Below are positions 61,883 to 64,000 of a DNA stretch of 64,000 bases, piece by piece. The translations under genes and the position numbers were made by a program. Origin of the DNA: Shouchella xiaoxiensis (GTDB lineage: Bacteria > Bacillota > Bacilli > Bacillales > Bacillaceae_D); assembly GCF_016907895.1 (NCBI RefSeq), contig NZ_JAFBCV010000001.1, positions 310,001 through 374,000 on the forward strand. Reading direction: 5' to 3'. Within the stretch, counting starts at the first letter, position 1. Each line of letters starts with the position of its first letter. Under the pieces are notes generated by a model. The model made no database searches. It saw only the letters and a program-made list of their open reading frames with translations, and was not told where the DNA came from.

Positions 61883-63214
61883 TTACTCTATTTCATATCG
61901 CTCATCTTCAATCGTAATTTCCCAGACATCATCACTCTCTCGATAGGACGTAAAGGTAATGATAGGTGGAAAATCGGTTTTTGGATCGTGCTCACGGTAC
62001 CGAGCAATCGCAGTTTGTATCGCTTCTTTTTCTGAAAGAGACGCACCTTCTGGTTTTGGTGGTGTTATGATCTTTGAGAAATGGGCATCTGAACTGGCTG
62101 GATAGCTTTCACGAACAAGGAAATAAACGACATCAATTCGATCGCCAATTTCAATTGAATGATTTAATCCACTAAAGCTAATCAAGCCGTTTATGCCGTC
62201 GCTGATAAGCTGGTTTTCAGTAACAAAGCCAGTAAAGCATGTTGGCGCAAAGTCCGTCAGTGGATGCGTTTCGCAGTCACGATTTGCTCGTTTGTCCTGT
62301 CCTTCACTGTTAATCAGTAAGTAATGGGCCTCATCTGTGTAGAAGTCGGATAAAGAGATTCCCCAGCTATCTTCCCAATCGAGATAATTCGCAGCGGTTA
62401 TGTAGAGGAGTGGGTTTTCAGAGCCTGATTGATTTTGGGCTATTTCTAGTGCCGCTTGAATCGCTTCTTTTTCTGAAAGAGACGCACCATCCACCGTTTC
62501 TGCGGGTACAAGCTTTGCGTTGCTGCCGTTTGCTTGTGGCGGAAGAGATCTTGTCGTTGCATCATAATCGACGTGAATGCGATCGCCAATAGCTGCTTCA
62601 ATCGTTAGGTTTGTAAATTGGACTAAGCCGTCTCTTTCTGTAAAAATGGAGGCAAAATGCTCATCTTTCGCTGAAAGGTAGCCCCAGTCTGTCTCCATCT
62701 CTTCATCTCCTCCAATTTGAAAGACCCGTTCATCCTCTTCTCCAAATATGTGCAAGCTAATTTCCCACACATCATTTTCTGCCAAATAGTTTGTAAATGT
62801 AGTGTAGCGATAATCGAGAAATTCGTCTCCAGGTGGGAATTCTTCCGCTTGTTTCAACGCCTGTTGAATCGCTTCTTTCTCCGAATAGCTCGCTCCTTCA
62901 GGTGCTGGTGGAGAGACAATTTCACTGCGCGTGCCGTCTGCTTGAGCGGGGAAGGATTCAGCAATATCGCCATTAAAGGAAATACGGACTCGGTCGCCGA
63001 CTTCAATCTCGCTAGGCATATTGGAAAAATCAATCAAGCCATGATCAATGTTTATGAGCGCAGATGATTCATACACATCGCTGACAAACCCACTAAACGG
63101 CTCGTATTCATACGTCGTAAAGGCATCGCCACCGGTGTTTTCATTTAGCCCAAAGGGGACAGACTGACAGCTTCCGAGAAACAGGAGGGACATGAGGAAG
63201 AGCCATTTTTTCAT
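61883..63214 (-). CDS. Lipoprotein with three DUF3221 (YobA)-like repeats
   Basis: A 443-residue exported lipoprotein (lipobox LGSC, Cys16). Three homologous units of about 140 residues each hold a small beta-barrel (SGFVSDVYESSALIN, then EVGDRVRISF) and a helix introduced by PEGASYSEKEAIQQAL, DGASLSEKEAIQAAL and PEGASLSEKEAIQTAI. Single-unit DUF3221 lipoproteins are usual in bacilli; three in tandem is unusual. AAGGAGTGATTTCA precedes the ATG at 63214. Function unknown. Confidence 0.8.
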   Translation of the reverse strand: MKKWLFLMSLLFLGSCQSVPFGLNENTGGDAFTTYEYEPFSGFVSDVYESSALINIDHGLIDFSNMPSEIEVGDRVRISFNGDIAESFPAQADGTRSEIVSPPAPEGASYSEKEAIQQALKQAEEFPPGDEFLDYRYTTFTNYLAENDVWEISLHIFGEEDERVFQIGGDEEMETDWGYLSAKDEHFASIFTERDGLVQFTNLTIEAAIGDRIHVDYDATTRSLPPQANGSNAKLVPAETVDGASLSEKEAIQAALEIAQNQSGSENPLLYITAANYLDWEDSWGISLSDFYTDEAHYLLINSEGQDKRANRDCETHPLTDFAPTCFTGFVTENQLISDGINGLISFSGLNHSIEIGDRIDVVYFLVRESYPASSDAHFSKIITPPKPEGASLSEKEAIQTAIARYREHDPKTDFPPIITFTSYRESDDVWEITIEDERYEIE

Positions 63215-63357
63215 TGAAATCACTCCTTTTTGACCTTATTCGACATAGGCGAAAAAAATCCTTGTGAAACTGTTTGTAAAAGCATCTTGATGTAGAATGC
63301 CCGTTGACTTAGAGCGAACTCGAACAATTATAATGAGAGTAGAATGGAGTTGAGACA

Positions 63358-63780
63358 ATGACCTATGGGATCAGTGAAGTGGCAGAAAAAGTAGACTTAT
63401 CTCCTTATATATTACGTTTCTATGAAAAAGAAGGCTTATTGCCTTTTCTGGAGCGTGACTCGAACGGACGGCGCATGTTTACGGAGAGAGATTTGGAGTG
63501 GATCGTGCTGATCGGCTGCTTAAAGGCGACCGGGATGCCATTAAAAGAAATTAAGCTGTTTATCGATTGGTATGTGGAAGGAGACGAAACGTTGACATTG
63601 CGTCAGAATATGTTTTATGAACGAAAACGAGCTGTGGAAGAAAAAATGGCGATGCTGCAAAAAACAATGGACATGGTTACCTACAAATGTTGGTTTTACG
63701 ATGTCGCGGTGGAGGCAGGCACAGCAGATGCGCCGAAAGCAATCGCAACAGAAGATCTTCCAGACGAGATAAGAGCCTAA
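63358..63780 (+). CDS. MerR family transcriptional regulator
   Basis: A 140-residue regulator. The winged-helix motif YGISEVAEKVDLSPYILRFYEKEGLLP is at the N-terminus, followed by RRMFTERDLEWIVLIGCLKATGMPLKEIK and a coiled-coil dimer helix (RAVEEKMAMLQKTMDMV). No cysteine cluster for metal binding, so an organic or redox signal is more likely. GGAGTTGAGACA precedes the ATG. The regulated gene may lie beyond the window. Confidence 0.9.
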   Translation: MTYGISEVAEKVDLSPYILRFYEKEGLLPFLERDSNGRRMFTERDLEWIVLIGCLKATGMPLKEIKLFIDWYVEGDETLTLRQNMFYERKRAVEEKMAMLQKTMDMVTYKCWFYDVAVEAGTADAPKAIATEDLPDEIRA

Positions 63781-64000
63781 AGGAGAATATCGGGATTTGA
63801 AAAACTGTGCTTCTCTGCCCTGTTAAAGAACTAGATCTACCCGTGACTAGAATAAAGATCGACTACCCATGGCCCATGCAGTTAAAGATCAATTTGTAGC
63901 GATTTCCCGGTTCTGTAATGACGGCTCAATAAAGCAGTTCCTGGTTTAAACAAGTGATTGACGAAAATGGATTGAAGTAAAGCAAGAAGACCAATGGGCG
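63781..64000. other. No intact gene seen
   Basis: Short open stretches broken by stops, for example SSWFKQVIDENGLK then TAA. It could be the decayed end of a gene or plain intergenic DNA; no start with a ribosome site, hairpin or promoter stands out. Confidence 0.3.

Overview
The window reads as chromosome of a low-to-mid GC Gram-positive of the Bacillaceae. Evidence: strong AGGAGG-type ribosome sites, LacI/CcpA-type cre sites, PyrR-type attenuation, a blaP/blaR1/blaI locus, many SPII lipoproteins, and intergenic palindromic repeats of a kind I associate with alkaliphilic bacilli. A Shouchella/Alkalihalobacillus-like host is my inference, not shown. I saw no rRNA, tRNA, CRISPR, prophage or intact IS. 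Gene density is high and most genes form operons of carbon and nitrogen scavenging.

Layout. 1-530: tail of a sugar ABC operon. 592-3637 (-): sugar ABC importer. 3857-10287 (-): purine salvage operon with a PotABCD-type ABC importer (binding protein, two permeases, ATPase), a nucleoside hydrolase and adenine deaminase; upstream lie a DUF2294-type gene and PurBox-like sites. 11040-18567 (+): PucR-type regulator followed by Asp/Glu-racemase-like protein, OPT transporter, DUF917, DUF1177, AroM-family and M29-peptidase-like genes. This is the best candidate for an undescribed catabolic system. 18564-21313: codBA (cytosine permease and deaminase) behind a leader with a near-consensus PyrR-binding loop and terminator. 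The stretch 3.9-21.3 kb thus looks like a nitrogen/nucleobase scavenging island.

21433-24599 (-): another sugar importer with a cre-like site. 24779-32202 (-): LacI regulator, sugar importer and a 1031-residue cytoplasmic clan GH-A glycosidase. 32636-35784: class A beta-lactamase diverging from blaR1-blaI, with two operator dyads. 36229-42751 (+): PRD/PTS-domain activator, galactitol-type PTS (IIA, IIB, IIC), two zinc alcohol dehydrogenases and an unannotated 52-residue membrane protein. 43321-44175 (-): secreted GH16 glucanase. 47042-56265: uronate-oligosaccharide locus (sugar isomerase-like protein, two AraC regulators, two Gfo/Idh/MocA oxidoreductases, GH88 hydrolase, ABC importer) with a perfect cre. 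56.3-63.8 kb: dus, a frameshifted coiled-coil gene, an EamA exporter, YtkA-like and PepSY membrane proteins, a run of tiny membrane ORFs behind a hairpin that hides a Shine-Dalgarno, a lipoprotein with a triplicated DUF3221-like unit, and a MerR regulator.

The sugar ABC systems carry no ATPase gene, so a shared MsmX-type ATPase elsewhere in the genome is expected. Four related palindromic elements (32.4, 35.8, 42.8 and 43.1 kb) occupy the long gene-free gaps.
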